Assembly: GCF_035999195.1 (NCBI RefSeq)
Contig: NZ_DASYGY010000009.1
Span: 744,001 to 808,000 of the forward strand
DNA length: 64,000 nt
Origin: Pseudoxanthomonas sp.
GTDB taxonomy: Bacteria; Pseudomonadota; Gammaproteobacteria; Xanthomonadales; Xanthomonadaceae
Direction of reading: 5' to 3'
A program made the position numbers and the translations under genes. The notes under the pieces were generated by a model. The model did not search any database and had not been told where the DNA came from. It worked only from the letters and a program-made list of their open reading frames with translations. Positions 34,732 to 43,028 of the stretch are shown one piece after another (position 1 is the first letter of the stretch; every line of letters begins with the position of its first letter).

Positions 34732-37380
34732 TTACAGGGTTCGCTGCACTTCGATACGTTCGAAGCACTCGATCTGGTCGCCCGGCTGCACGTCGTTGTA
34801 GGCCTTCACGCCGATGCCGCACTCGGTGCCGTTGCGCACCTCGTCGACGTTCTCCTTGAAGCGGCGCAGCGATTCCAGCTCGCCCTCGAACACCACCGTG
34901 CTGGCGCGCAGCACGCGGATCGGCTTGTTCCGCTTGACCGTGCCCTCGACCACCATGCAGCCCGCGACCGCGCCGAACTTGGAGCTGCGGAACACGTCGC
35001 GCACCTCGGCGATGCCGATGATCTCTTCGCGGATCTCCACGCCCAGCAGGCCGGAGGCCACCTGCTTCACCTGGTCGATCACGTCGTAGATGATCGAGAA
35101 GTAGCGCAGGTCCACGCCGTTGGCTTCGATGATGCGACGCGCGGACGCGTCGGCACGCACGTTGAAGCCGATGACGGTGGCCTTGGAGGTGACCGCGGAG
35201 TTGGCGTCGGACTCGGTGATGCCGCCCACGCCGGAACTGATGATGTTGATGCGGATGGATTCGTTGGACAGCGCGACCAGCGAATGGCGCAGCGCTTCCA
35301 CCGAACCCTGCACGTCGGCCTTGACGATCAGGTTGAGGCTGAGCTGGCCTTCGCCCTTGCCCAGCTGCGCCATGATGTCTTCCATGCGGCTGCCGGCGGA
35401 CTGCACCAGGCGCGACTCGCGGCGCTTGGCGTCGCGCTGCTGCGCCACGTCCTTGGCCAGGCGCTCGTCGGCGACCACGACGAAATCGTCGCCGGCCTCC
35501 GGCACGCCGGACAGGCCCAGCACCTGCACCGGGATGGACGGGCCGGCCGACGGCGGCTGGCTGCCGGTTTCGTCGAACAGGGCCCGCACGCGGCCGTACT
35601 GGATGCCGCACACCAGGTAGTCGCCCTTCTTCAGGGTGCCCTGCTGCACCAGCACCGTGGCGACCGGGCCGCGGCCCTTGTCCAGCGAGGATTCGATGAC
35701 CACGCCGCTGGCACGGCCGTCTTCCACGGCCTTCAGTTCCAGCAGTTCGGCCTGGATGGAGATGGCGTCCAGCAGGTTGTCCACGCCCTGGCCGGTCTTG
35801 GCCGAGATCTCGACCATCTGGGTGTCGCCGCCGAATTCTTCGGCGACCACTTCCTCGGCCAGCAGCTCGTTCTTCACGCGCAGCGGGTCGGCGTCGGACT
35901 TGTCGATCTTGTTCACCGCCACGATCAGCGGCACCTTCGCCGCCTTCGCGTGCTGGATGGCTTCGCGCGTCTGCGGCATGACGCCGTCGTCTGCGGCCAC
36001 GACCAGCACCACGATGTCGGTCAGCTTGGCGCCGCGGGCGCGCATCGCGGTGAACGCGGCGTGGCCCGGGGTGTCGAGGAAGCTGATGACGCCCTTCGGC
36101 GTTTCCACGTGGTACGCGCCGATGTGCTGGGTGATGCCGCCGGCTTCGCCACTGGCGATCTTGGTGCGGCGGATGTAGTCCAGCAGCGAGGTCTTGCCGT
36201 GGTCGACGTGGCCCATGATGGTGACGACGGGCGGACGCGCGACCTTCTCGCCCTGCTGCTCTTCCGAATGCGCCAGCAGTTCGTTCTCGACGTCGTTGGC
36301 GTCGGCGCGCACGGCCTTGTGGCCCAGTTCTTCAGTGATCAGCGCGGCGGTGTCGTGGTCGATGGTCTGGGTGATGGTGGCCATCACGCCCATCTTGAAC
36401 AGCGCCTTCACCACATCACCGCCCTTCAGCGCGAGCTTCTGCGCCAGGTCGGCCACGGTGATGGTCTCGCCGATCGCCACTTCGCGCACGATGGGCGCGG
36501 TCGGACGCTCGAAGCCGTGGGCACCACCGCCACCGCGGCTCTGCTCGTGGCGACGCGGCGGCTTGGGCTTGCCGCGCGAGGCGCCCCGACGGGCGCGATC
36601 GGCGGCGGACAGGTGCAGCTGGCCCGCGAAGCGGCTGGTGTTGTCGTCGTCCTCGACGCCGGCGACCATCGCGTGCGAACCGCGCGTCTTGTGCTTGGCG
36701 GCGGCGGCATTGTTGCGGTCGTCGGTACGCGGCGGATCCTTGCGCACGACGGTCTTGGGCACGTGATGGCCCTGCGTGGCCGGCTTGGCCGGACGGACCG
36801 GCTCGTCGCCATCGACGGCGACGGCACCGGCCGCCAGCGCGGCGGCCTCGGCATCGGCCTGCGCGCGCGCGGCTTCGGCCTCGGCGCGGGCGGCGGCTTC
36901 TTCCTGGCGGCGGCGTTCGAGTTCCTCGGCGCGCCTGGCGTCTTCCTGCGCCAGCCGCTGCTGTTCTTCGAGGTTGCGCTGGCGGGATTCCTCCAGCTTG
37001 CGCAGGATCTCCGCGCGCTCCGGATCGGCTTCGCTCTGCCAGTGGGTGGCCACCGACTCGGCGTCGGTCGGCTTGACGTAGGTACGCTTCTGACGCACCT
37101 CCACATTCACGGTGGTCTTGGTGCGGCCGGCCGCGACGGTGACTTCCTGCACCTTGCGGCGGTTCAGCGTGATCTTCTTGGGCGCAGCCTCATCCGCGGC
37201 GGCATCGCTCTTGCCGTGCGAGCGCTTGAGGAAGCCGAGCAGCTTCACTTTTTCCATGCTGGTCACGACCTGGTCGGGACCACTGAAGCTCATGCCGGCC
37301 TCGGCCAGTTGCTCCAGGAGTTTTTCGACCGGCGTGTTGACCAGTTCAGCGAGCTTGCGGATGGTGGTTTGCTGCGACAT
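34732..37380 (-). CDS. infB: translation initiation factor IF-2
   Basis: 882-residue GTPase that brings fMet-tRNA to the 30S subunit. An N-terminal IF2-N domain (TIRKLAELVNTPVEKLLEQL) is followed by a long charged Arg/Glu/Ala linker (residues ~90-300), then the G domain with G1 GHVDHGKTSLLD, G3 DTPGHAAF and G4 NKID, and the C-terminal beta-barrels ending in ECFERIEVQRTL. The start is ATG 37380 (MSQQTTIRKLAELV) with AGGA upstream. It follows nusA in the classic rimP-nusA-infB operon. Confidence 0.98.
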   Translation of the reverse strand: MSQQTTIRKLAELVNTPVEKLLEQLAEAGMSFSGPDQVVTSMEKVKLLGFLKRSHGKSDAAADEAAPKKITLNRRKVQEVTVAAGRTKTTVNVEVRQKRTYVKPTDAESVATHWQSEADPERAEILRKLEESRQRNLEEQQRLAQEDARRAEELERRRQEEAAARAEAEAARAQADAEAAALAAGAVAVDGDEPVRPAKPATQGHHVPKTVVRKDPPRTDDRNNAAAAKHKTRGSHAMVAGVEDDDNTSRFAGQLHLSAADRARRGASRGKPKPPRRHEQSRGGGGAHGFERPTAPIVREVAIGETITVADLAQKLALKGGDVVKALFKMGVMATITQTIDHDTAALITEELGHKAVRADANDVENELLAHSEEQQGEKVARPPVVTIMGHVDHGKTSLLDYIRRTKIASGEAGGITQHIGAYHVETPKGVISFLDTPGHAAFTAMRARGAKLTDIVVLVVAADDGVMPQTREAIQHAKAAKVPLIVAVNKIDKSDADPLRVKNELLAEEVVAEEFGGDTQMVEISAKTGQGVDNLLDAISIQAELLELKAVEDGRASGVVIESSLDKGRGPVATVLVQQGTLKKGDYLVCGIQYGRVRALFDETGSQPPSAGPSIPVQVLGLSGVPEAGDDFVVVADERLAKDVAQQRDAKRRESRLVQSAGSRMEDIMAQLGKGEGQLSLNLIVKADVQGSVEALRHSLVALSNESIRINIISSGVGGITESDANSAVTSKATVIGFNVRADASARRIIEANGVDLRYFSIIYDVIDQVKQVASGLLGVEIREEIIGIAEVRDVFRSSKFGAVAGCMVVEGTVKRNKPIRVLRASTVVFEGELESLRRFKENVDEVRNGTECGIGVKAYNDVQPGDQIECFERIEVQRTL

Positions 37381-37487
37381 TCGGATCCTAGTTTGGGTCT
37401 CGCGCCCCCCCGGTGGTGGTGGGGCAACCCTGTTCAAGAGGGGGAATTCTAAGCCCTGCGGGTGCCAGGGCGGTGTTCATGGGTGGC

Positions 37488-38999
37488 TCATGCGCCGCGT
37501 TCCAGACGGGCGATCTCCTCGGCGCGGGCGGCCAGGATCAGCGCCGCAGCGCGACCCTCGTCCAGGCCCTCGATGCCGAACTCGACCACTTCGTCGGCCG
37601 CCAGGTCGGACAGGTCCTCGCTGGTGCGGACGCCGTGCGAGGCCAGCGCGAAGGCGGTTTCCTCGTCCATGCCTTCCAGCGCCAGCAGATCCTCGGCCGG
37701 GTGGTCGCCTTCCAGGCCCTCCTCCTCGGCCAGCGCCTCGTTCAGCAGGGCATCGCGGGCGCGCGAACGCAGTTCCTCGACGATGTCCTCGTCGAAGCCT
37801 TCCACGGCCAGCAGCTCGCCGACCGGCACGTACGCGATTTCCTCGACCGTGCTGAAGCCCTCGGCGACCAGGATGGCGGCGATTTCCTCGTCCACTTCCA
37901 GCTTGTCCATGAACAGCTGGCGGGCGACGGCCTGCTCGGCCTCGCTCTTGGCCTGCACCTGGTCGGCGGTCATGACGTTGAGCTGCCAGCCGGTCAGGCG
38001 GCTGGCCAGGCGCACGTTCTGGCCGCCCTTGCCGATCGCCTGCGCCAGGCGGTCTTCCGCCACGGCCAGGTCCATGGAGTGCTTCTCTTCATCGACGATG
38101 ATCGACTGCACTTCCGCCGGCGCCATCGCGTTGATGACGAAGGTGGCCGGGTTGTCGTTCCACAGCACGATGTCCACGCGCTCGCCGTTGAGCTCGTTGC
38201 TCACGGCCTGCACGCGCGAGCCGCGCATGCCGATGCAGGCGCCGATGGGATCGGTACGGGTGTCGTGCGCCAGCACGGCGATCTTGGCGCGGTCACCCGG
38301 GTCGCGTGCGCAGGCCTTGATCTCGACCAGGCCCTGGCCCACTTCCGGCACTTCCAGCTTGAACAGCTCGATCATGAATTCCGGGGCGGCGCGACTGATG
38401 AACAGCTGCGGGCCGCGCGGTTCGTAGCGCACGTCGAACAGGTAGCCGCGGACGCGGTCGCCGGCGCGCAGCACGTCGCGCGGGATGCCCTTGTCCTTCG
38501 GGATGAAGGCCTCGGCGTTGCCGCCCAGGTCCACGTAGATGTTGCCGCGCTCGGCGCGCTTGACCACGCCGGTGACCAGCTCGCCCACGCGGTCCTTCCA
38601 GGCATCGACCACCTGCGCGCGCTCGGCCTCGCGGACACGCTGCACGATGACCTGCTTGGCGGCCTGCGCGGCGATGCGGCCGAAATCGGGGTTCTCGATC
38701 TTCTCCTCGATCCAGTCGCCCACTTCGGCGCCTTCGGCTTCGTCCTCGGCGTCCATCAGGCGGATCTGGCGGTCGGGCGATTCCATCACCACGTCGTCGG
38801 CCACCACTTCCCAGCGGCGGAACGTCTCGTAGCTGCCGTCCTTGTGGTCGATGGTGACGCGCACCTGCACGTCCTGGTCCAGGTAGCGCTTCTTGGCGGC
38901 GGACGCCAGGGCGGCCTCGATGGCATCGAAGATCACCTCACGCGGCACGCCCTTTTCGTTGGCCACCGCATCCACGACCAGCAACAGTTCCTTACTCAT
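37488..38999 (-). CDS. nusA: transcription termination/antitermination protein NusA
   Basis: 503-residue RNA polymerase-binding factor that controls pausing, termination and antitermination. The N-terminal domain (KELLLVVDAVANEKGVPREV) is followed by S1 (ELVTGVVKRAERGNIYVDLG), KH domains (CIGMRGSRVQAVSNELNGER; AIGKGGQNVRLASRLTGWQL) and two C-terminal acidic repeats (EDLLALEGMDEETAFALASH). It begins 3 bases after the end of rimP (stop at 39003-39005) on the same strand, so the two are translated together. Confidence 0.98.
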   Translation of the reverse strand: MSKELLLVVDAVANEKGVPREVIFDAIEAALASAAKKRYLDQDVQVRVTIDHKDGSYETFRRWEVVADDVVMESPDRQIRLMDAEDEAEGAEVGDWIEEKIENPDFGRIAAQAAKQVIVQRVREAERAQVVDAWKDRVGELVTGVVKRAERGNIYVDLGGNAEAFIPKDKGIPRDVLRAGDRVRGYLFDVRYEPRGPQLFISRAAPEFMIELFKLEVPEVGQGLVEIKACARDPGDRAKIAVLAHDTRTDPIGACIGMRGSRVQAVSNELNGERVDIVLWNDNPATFVINAMAPAEVQSIIVDEEKHSMDLAVAEDRLAQAIGKGGQNVRLASRLTGWQLNVMTADQVQAKSEAEQAVARQLFMDKLEVDEEIAAILVAEGFSTVEEIAYVPVGELLAVEGFDEDIVEELRSRARDALLNEALAEEEGLEGDHPAEDLLALEGMDEETAFALASHGVRTSEDLSDLAADEVVEFGIEGLDEGRAAALILAARAEEIARLERGA

Positions 39000-39002
39000 T
39001 GA

Positions 39003-39617
39003 TCACTCCGCGCGCGGCTTGCGGGCCGCCGGTTGGTTGGGTTTTTTCTTGGCTTGTTTGGCCGGCGCACGCTTGGCGTCGCCCGCCTTCTTGGCACCGG
39101 CCTTGCGGCCGCCGCCGGGTTTTTCGGGTGCCAGGCCCAGCGCGGCCCAGTCGGGGACCAGCCGCGCCTTGTCGATATTGTCGAACGCCACCGTCATCTC
39201 GGCGCCGTCGACGGTGAACACGATACTGTCGCCCTCGATGCGGCTGATCGTGCCCTGCAGGCGGCGACGACGCTCCTGCGGCAGCTTCAGCACGACCTTC
39301 GCCGACTCGCCGACGAAGCGCGCGAAATGCGCCAGCTGGAACAGCGGACGGTCCACGCCCGGCGAGGAGACTTCCAGCGTGTAGTTGCCGGAGATCGGGT
39401 CCTCGACGTCGAGCTGCGCCGAGACCTCGCGGCTCACCGCCTCGCAGTCCTCGATGTTGACGTGGCGCGTGGCACGCTCGGCTTCCTGCACATCGATGTA
39501 CAGGCGCACGGTGGCGCCACCGGGTGCCGGCAGGTATTCGATGCCCAGCAGCTCCACGCCCAGTGCCTGGACGGTGGGAGCCAGCAAGTTGGCGATGTCG
39601 TTGGCCTTGTCGCTCAC
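39003..39617 (-). CDS. rimP: ribosome maturation factor RimP
   Basis: 204-residue 30S assembly factor. The conserved core (LGVELLGIEYLPAPGGATVR, then CEAVSREVSAQLDVEDPISG, YTLEVSSPGVDRPLF) fills residues 15-150. The last ~40 residues are an Ala/Lys-rich basic tail (KAGAKKAGDAKRAPAKQAKK) beyond the usual ~150-residue length, as seen in related genera. It is the first gene of the translation operon, 45 bp past a strong hairpin and downstream of initiator tRNA-Met. Confidence 0.96.
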   Translation of the reverse strand: MSDKANDIANLLAPTVQALGVELLGIEYLPAPGGATVRLYIDVQEAERATRHVNIEDCEAVSREVSAQLDVEDPISGNYTLEVSSPGVDRPLFQLAHFARFVGESAKVVLKLPQERRRRLQGTISRIEGDSIVFTVDGAEMTVAFDNIDKARLVPDWAALGLAPEKPGGGRKAGAKKAGDAKRAPAKQAKKKPNQPAARKPRAE

Positions 39618-39661
39618 GGGTTCGCTGCCGATGGTTCGTGGTTCTGCATGTCGCTGAAACA

Positions 39662-39688
39662 GACAAGGGGCCCGATGGGCCCCTTGTC
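39662..39688 (-). terminator. strong hairpin between initiator tRNA-Met and rimP
   Basis: A perfect 12-bp stem GACAAGGGGCCC/GGGCCCCTTGTC with a 3-base loop is followed on the minus strand by TGTTTC. It lies 95 bp past the tRNA 3' end and 45 bp before rimP. It could terminate the tRNA transcript or attenuate read-through into the rimP-pnp operon; the T run is short. Confidence 0.55.
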
Positions 39689-39782
39689 CGATACGCTGGA
39701 TGTCGGTGCAACGACGGGAACATGCGTCGTTGCGTGCCCAGGCTTTTCGTCCGCCGCCTGTACCAGGCGGCTTCGGATAAAC

Positions 39783-39860
39783 ATGGTAGCGGGGGCAGGA
39801 TTTGAACCTGCGACCTTCGGGTTATGAGCCCGACGAGCTGCCAGACTGCTCCACCCCGCA
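39783..39860 (-). tRNA. tRNA-fMet (CAT), initiator
   Basis: The minus strand reads a full tRNA with encoded CCA and anticodon CAT. Two initiator features are seen: three consecutive G-C pairs in the anticodon stem (GGGCTCATAACCC) and an unpaired first position (T1 against T72). The TGCGGGG/CCCCGCT acceptor stem is otherwise perfect. The D loop (AGCAGTCTGGGCAGC) is one base longer than in E. coli. It lies upstream of rimP-nusA-infB, as metY does in E. coli. Confidence 0.95.
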
Positions 39861-39871
39861 GCAGAAGCGAA

Positions 39872-39900
39872 ATTATGATGAATACGCCGGTGCATTGCAA
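39872..39900 (-). promoter_or_regulatory. probable promoter of initiator tRNA-Met
   Basis: On the minus strand TTGCAA and CATAAT are separated by 17 bp, with CATAAT ending 11 bp before the tRNA 5' end. Both hexamers resemble sigma70 -35 and -10 elements. Confidence 0.6.
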
Positions 39901-39985
39901 GCCTTGTGATGCACCGACCTGAAACATCGCGTTCATCGCGCGTCGCCGGCCGCCATCGGCCGACGAAAAACTACCGTCCCGCAGC

Positions 39986-41449
39986 TCAGCCGGCGAAGGC
40001 CAGCTTGCACCACGCCATGATCGGGTTCCAGGCGATACCCAGCGCCAGCAGGGCCAGCGCATTCACGCCGAACACCATCGGCACCACGCGATCGGCGCGC
40101 GGGGGCGGAACCCCGCCCACCGGCTCGTCGAAGTACATCACCTTGATCACGCGCAGGTAATAGAAGGCGCCGATCACCGCGCACAGCACGCCGACGACGG
40201 CCAGCCACAGGAACCCGCCGTTGACGGCCGCCCCCAGCACCACCAGCTTGGCCCAGAAGCCGAGGAACGGCGGCACGCCGGCCAGCGAGGCCATCACGCA
40301 CAGCACCAGGCCGGCCTGCCACGGGTTGCGCGCGTTCAGGCCCTTGAAGTCGTCGATCCGATCCGCCTCGAACCCCTGCCGCGACAGCACGATGATCGCG
40401 CCGAACGCCGCCGCCGACATGAGGGCGTAGCTGATCGCGTAGAACAGCGCCGCCGAATATCCGACTTCGCCGCCGCCGGCGAAGCCCACCAGCAGGAAGC
40501 CGACATGCGACACGGTGGAATACGCCAGCATGCGCTTGAGATTGGTCTGCGCGATGGCGATGACGTTGCCGATCACCAGCGACGCCGCCGCCAGGCCGGC
40601 CAGCAGCCACTGCCACTGCGCCGCCGCCGGGCCCAGGCCATCCTGCAGCAGGCGGAACGCCATGCCGAACGCGGCCAGCTTGGGCGCTGCGCTGATGAAC
40701 AGCGTCACCGGTGTCGGTGCGCCCTGGTAGACATCGGGCAGCCACATGTGGAACGGCGCCGCGCCGAGCTTGAAGGCCACGCCCGCCACCATGAAGACCA
40801 CGCCGGTCAGCAGCAGCATGCGCGCATCGCTGCTGCCACCCAGCGCCGCGCCGGCCGCATCGAAGATCGCCGGCAGATGCAGCGAACCGGTCGCGCCGTA
40901 CACCAGCGACATGCCATAGAGCAGCAGGCCCGAGGCCAGCGAGCCCAGCACGATGTACTTCATCGCGCCTTCCGTCGCCAGGCCGTCGTCGCGGTTCAGC
41001 GCGACCAGCGCATACGAGCACAGCGCCAGCAGTTCCAGGCCCAGATAGACCATCACCAGGCTGCCGGCCGACACCATCATCATCATGCCGGCGGTGGCGA
41101 ACATCACCAGCACCGGCGCTTCGCCCGGATACAGGTTGCGCTCGCGCAGGTAAGGCCAGCCGTAGACCAGCGACAGCGCGCTGACCGCGACGATCACGAC
41201 CTTGCTGACATCGGCCAGCGTGTCGCGCACGAACATGCCGCTGAACACGCTGCCCTGTCCGCCCACGCCCGTCGCCAGCATCCACACCACGGCCGCCATG
41301 ACGATCAGGGCCAGGGCATGGGTGATGAAGCGGCGCGAGTGGTCGAGGAACAGATCCAGCATCAGCAGCGCGAACGCACCGCCGATCAGGGTCAGTTCGG
41401 GCAGCAGCGGCTGCAGGTCGGCGGCGGAGATGGGCATCGGCGTCGTCAT
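39986..41449 (-). CDS. nuoN: NADH-quinone oxidoreductase subunit N
   Basis: 487-residue membrane subunit of complex I, one of three antiporter-like proton channels. About 14 hydrophobic segments are seen. Typical regions are YLGLELLALCSYALVALNRD, with the channel glutamate in LELLALC, and AAPFHMWLPDVYQGAPTPVT. It is the last gene of the nuoA-N operon, beginning 9 bp after nuoM, and is followed by a 92-bp gap with the tRNA-Met promoter. Confidence 0.97.
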   Translation of the reverse strand: MTTPMPISAADLQPLLPELTLIGGAFALLMLDLFLDHSRRFITHALALIVMAAVVWMLATGVGGQGSVFSGMFVRDTLADVSKVVIVAVSALSLVYGWPYLRERNLYPGEAPVLVMFATAGMMMMVSAGSLVMVYLGLELLALCSYALVALNRDDGLATEGAMKYIVLGSLASGLLLYGMSLVYGATGSLHLPAIFDAAGAALGGSSDARMLLLTGVVFMVAGVAFKLGAAPFHMWLPDVYQGAPTPVTLFISAAPKLAAFGMAFRLLQDGLGPAAAQWQWLLAGLAAASLVIGNVIAIAQTNLKRMLAYSTVSHVGFLLVGFAGGGEVGYSAALFYAISYALMSAAAFGAIIVLSRQGFEADRIDDFKGLNARNPWQAGLVLCVMASLAGVPPFLGFWAKLVVLGAAVNGGFLWLAVVGVLCAVIGAFYYLRVIKVMYFDEPVGGVPPPRADRVVPMVFGVNALALLALGIAWNPIMAWCKLAFAG

Positions 41450-41458
41450 GGTTCTTCC

Positions 41459-42970
41459 TTACAGCTTGCTGTTGGCGAGCTGCATCGCCAGTTGCGCGAT
41501 CGACGGCTCCATCAGGTCGGTCAGCGGCTTGGGATACACGCCCAGCGCCAGCACGCAGACGGCGAACCCGCCAAGCACCACCGCCTCGCGCAGGGATACG
41601 TCCTTCAACTCGGCCACGTGCGCATTGGCCACGTCGCCGAGGATCACGCGCTTGACCAGCCACAGGGTGTAGGCCGCACCGATCACCAGCGTGGTGGCGG
41701 CGAAGAACGCCATCAGCGGATGCAGCTGGAACGCGGCCAGGATGACCATGAACTCGCCGACGAAGCCGCTGGTGCCCGGCAGGCCGGAGTTGGCCATGCC
41801 GAACAGGATGAAGAACGCGCCGAACCACGGCATCGTGTTGATGACGCCGCCGTAGTCCTTGATCATGCGGGTGTGCATGCGGTCGTACAGAACGCCGACG
41901 CAGGTGAACATGGCGCCGGAAATGAAGCCGTGGCTGATCATCTGCACCATCGCGCCCTGCAGTCCCAGGCGCGCGCCGTCCAGGTTGCCGGCATCGCGCA
42001 CCAGGCTGAAGGCGATGAAGATGCCGAGGGTGACGAAGCCCATGTGCGAGACCGACGAATAGGCGATCAGCTTCTTCATGTCGTCCTGCACCAGCGCCAC
42101 CAGGCCGACGTACACCACCGCAATGAGCGACAGCACGATGACGAACAGCGCCCATTCGTGGCCGGCGTCCGGCACGATCGGCAGGCTGAAGCGCAGCAGG
42201 CCGTAGCCGCCGATCTTCAGCGCGATGGCCGCCAGGATCACCGAACCGGCGGTCGGCGCCTCGACGTGCGCGTCAGGCAGCCAGGTATACACCGGGAACA
42301 TCGGGATCTTGACCGCGAACGCGATCAGGAACGCGAAGAACAGCCACATCTGTTCCTTCGCGTTGAGCGGCATCGCGTACAGGTCGGCCAGCTGGAAGCT
42401 GCCGCCCTTGATGTACAGGTACACCAGGCCGACCAGCATCAGTACCGAACCGAGGAACGTGTACAGGAAGAACTTCAACGACGCGTAGATGCGGCGCGGG
42501 CCGCCCCAGACACCGATGATCAGGAACATCGGGATCAGCATCGCCTCGAAGAACACGTAGAACAGCACCGCGTCGCTGGCAGCGAAGATGCCGTTGGTCA
42601 GGCCTTCCAGGATCAGGAACGCGGCCACGTACTGGGCCACGCGCTTGTTCACCGATCCCCAGGCGCCAGCCAGGGTCAGCACGGTGATCAGCGTGTTGAG
42701 CAGCAGCAGCGCCACCGCGATGCCGTCGGCACCCAGGTTGTAGTGGATGTCGAAGGTCGGGATCCAGGCACGGCTCTCGACGAACTGCAGGCCCGGATTC
42801 GCATAGTCGAAGCCCGTCAGCAGGCCGATGCTGAAGACGAAGGTCAGCACCGCGACCGCCAGGCCCAGCCAGCGGGCGGCGCTTGCGCGGGCATTGCCCA
42901 CGGCGAGCACCAGCGCGCCACCCAGGATGGGCAGCCAGATCAGAACACTAAGCAGGGGCCAGTTCGACAC
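41459..42970 (-). CDS. nuoM: NADH-quinone oxidoreductase subunit M
   Basis: 503-residue antiporter-like membrane subunit with about 14 hydrophobic segments. Conserved regions are FFEAMLIPMFLIIGVWG (channel glutamate), YTWLPDAHVEAPTAGSVILA and ISHGFISGAMFTCVGVLYDR. It lies 58 bp after nuoL and directly before nuoN in the complex I operon. Confidence 0.97.
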   Translation of the reverse strand: MSNWPLLSVLIWLPILGGALVLAVGNARASAARWLGLAVAVLTFVFSIGLLTGFDYANPGLQFVESRAWIPTFDIHYNLGADGIAVALLLLNTLITVLTLAGAWGSVNKRVAQYVAAFLILEGLTNGIFAASDAVLFYVFFEAMLIPMFLIIGVWGGPRRIYASLKFFLYTFLGSVLMLVGLVYLYIKGGSFQLADLYAMPLNAKEQMWLFFAFLIAFAVKIPMFPVYTWLPDAHVEAPTAGSVILAAIALKIGGYGLLRFSLPIVPDAGHEWALFVIVLSLIAVVYVGLVALVQDDMKKLIAYSSVSHMGFVTLGIFIAFSLVRDAGNLDGARLGLQGAMVQMISHGFISGAMFTCVGVLYDRMHTRMIKDYGGVINTMPWFGAFFILFGMANSGLPGTSGFVGEFMVILAAFQLHPLMAFFAATTLVIGAAYTLWLVKRVILGDVANAHVAELKDVSLREAVVLGGFAVCVLALGVYPKPLTDLMEPSIAQLAMQLANSKL

Positions 42971-43028
42971 GTTGTGTTATCCGTTGAGTTCTTCGCCAGG
43001 ACGCTCCGCACGGGGCGGCGCCGGGTCG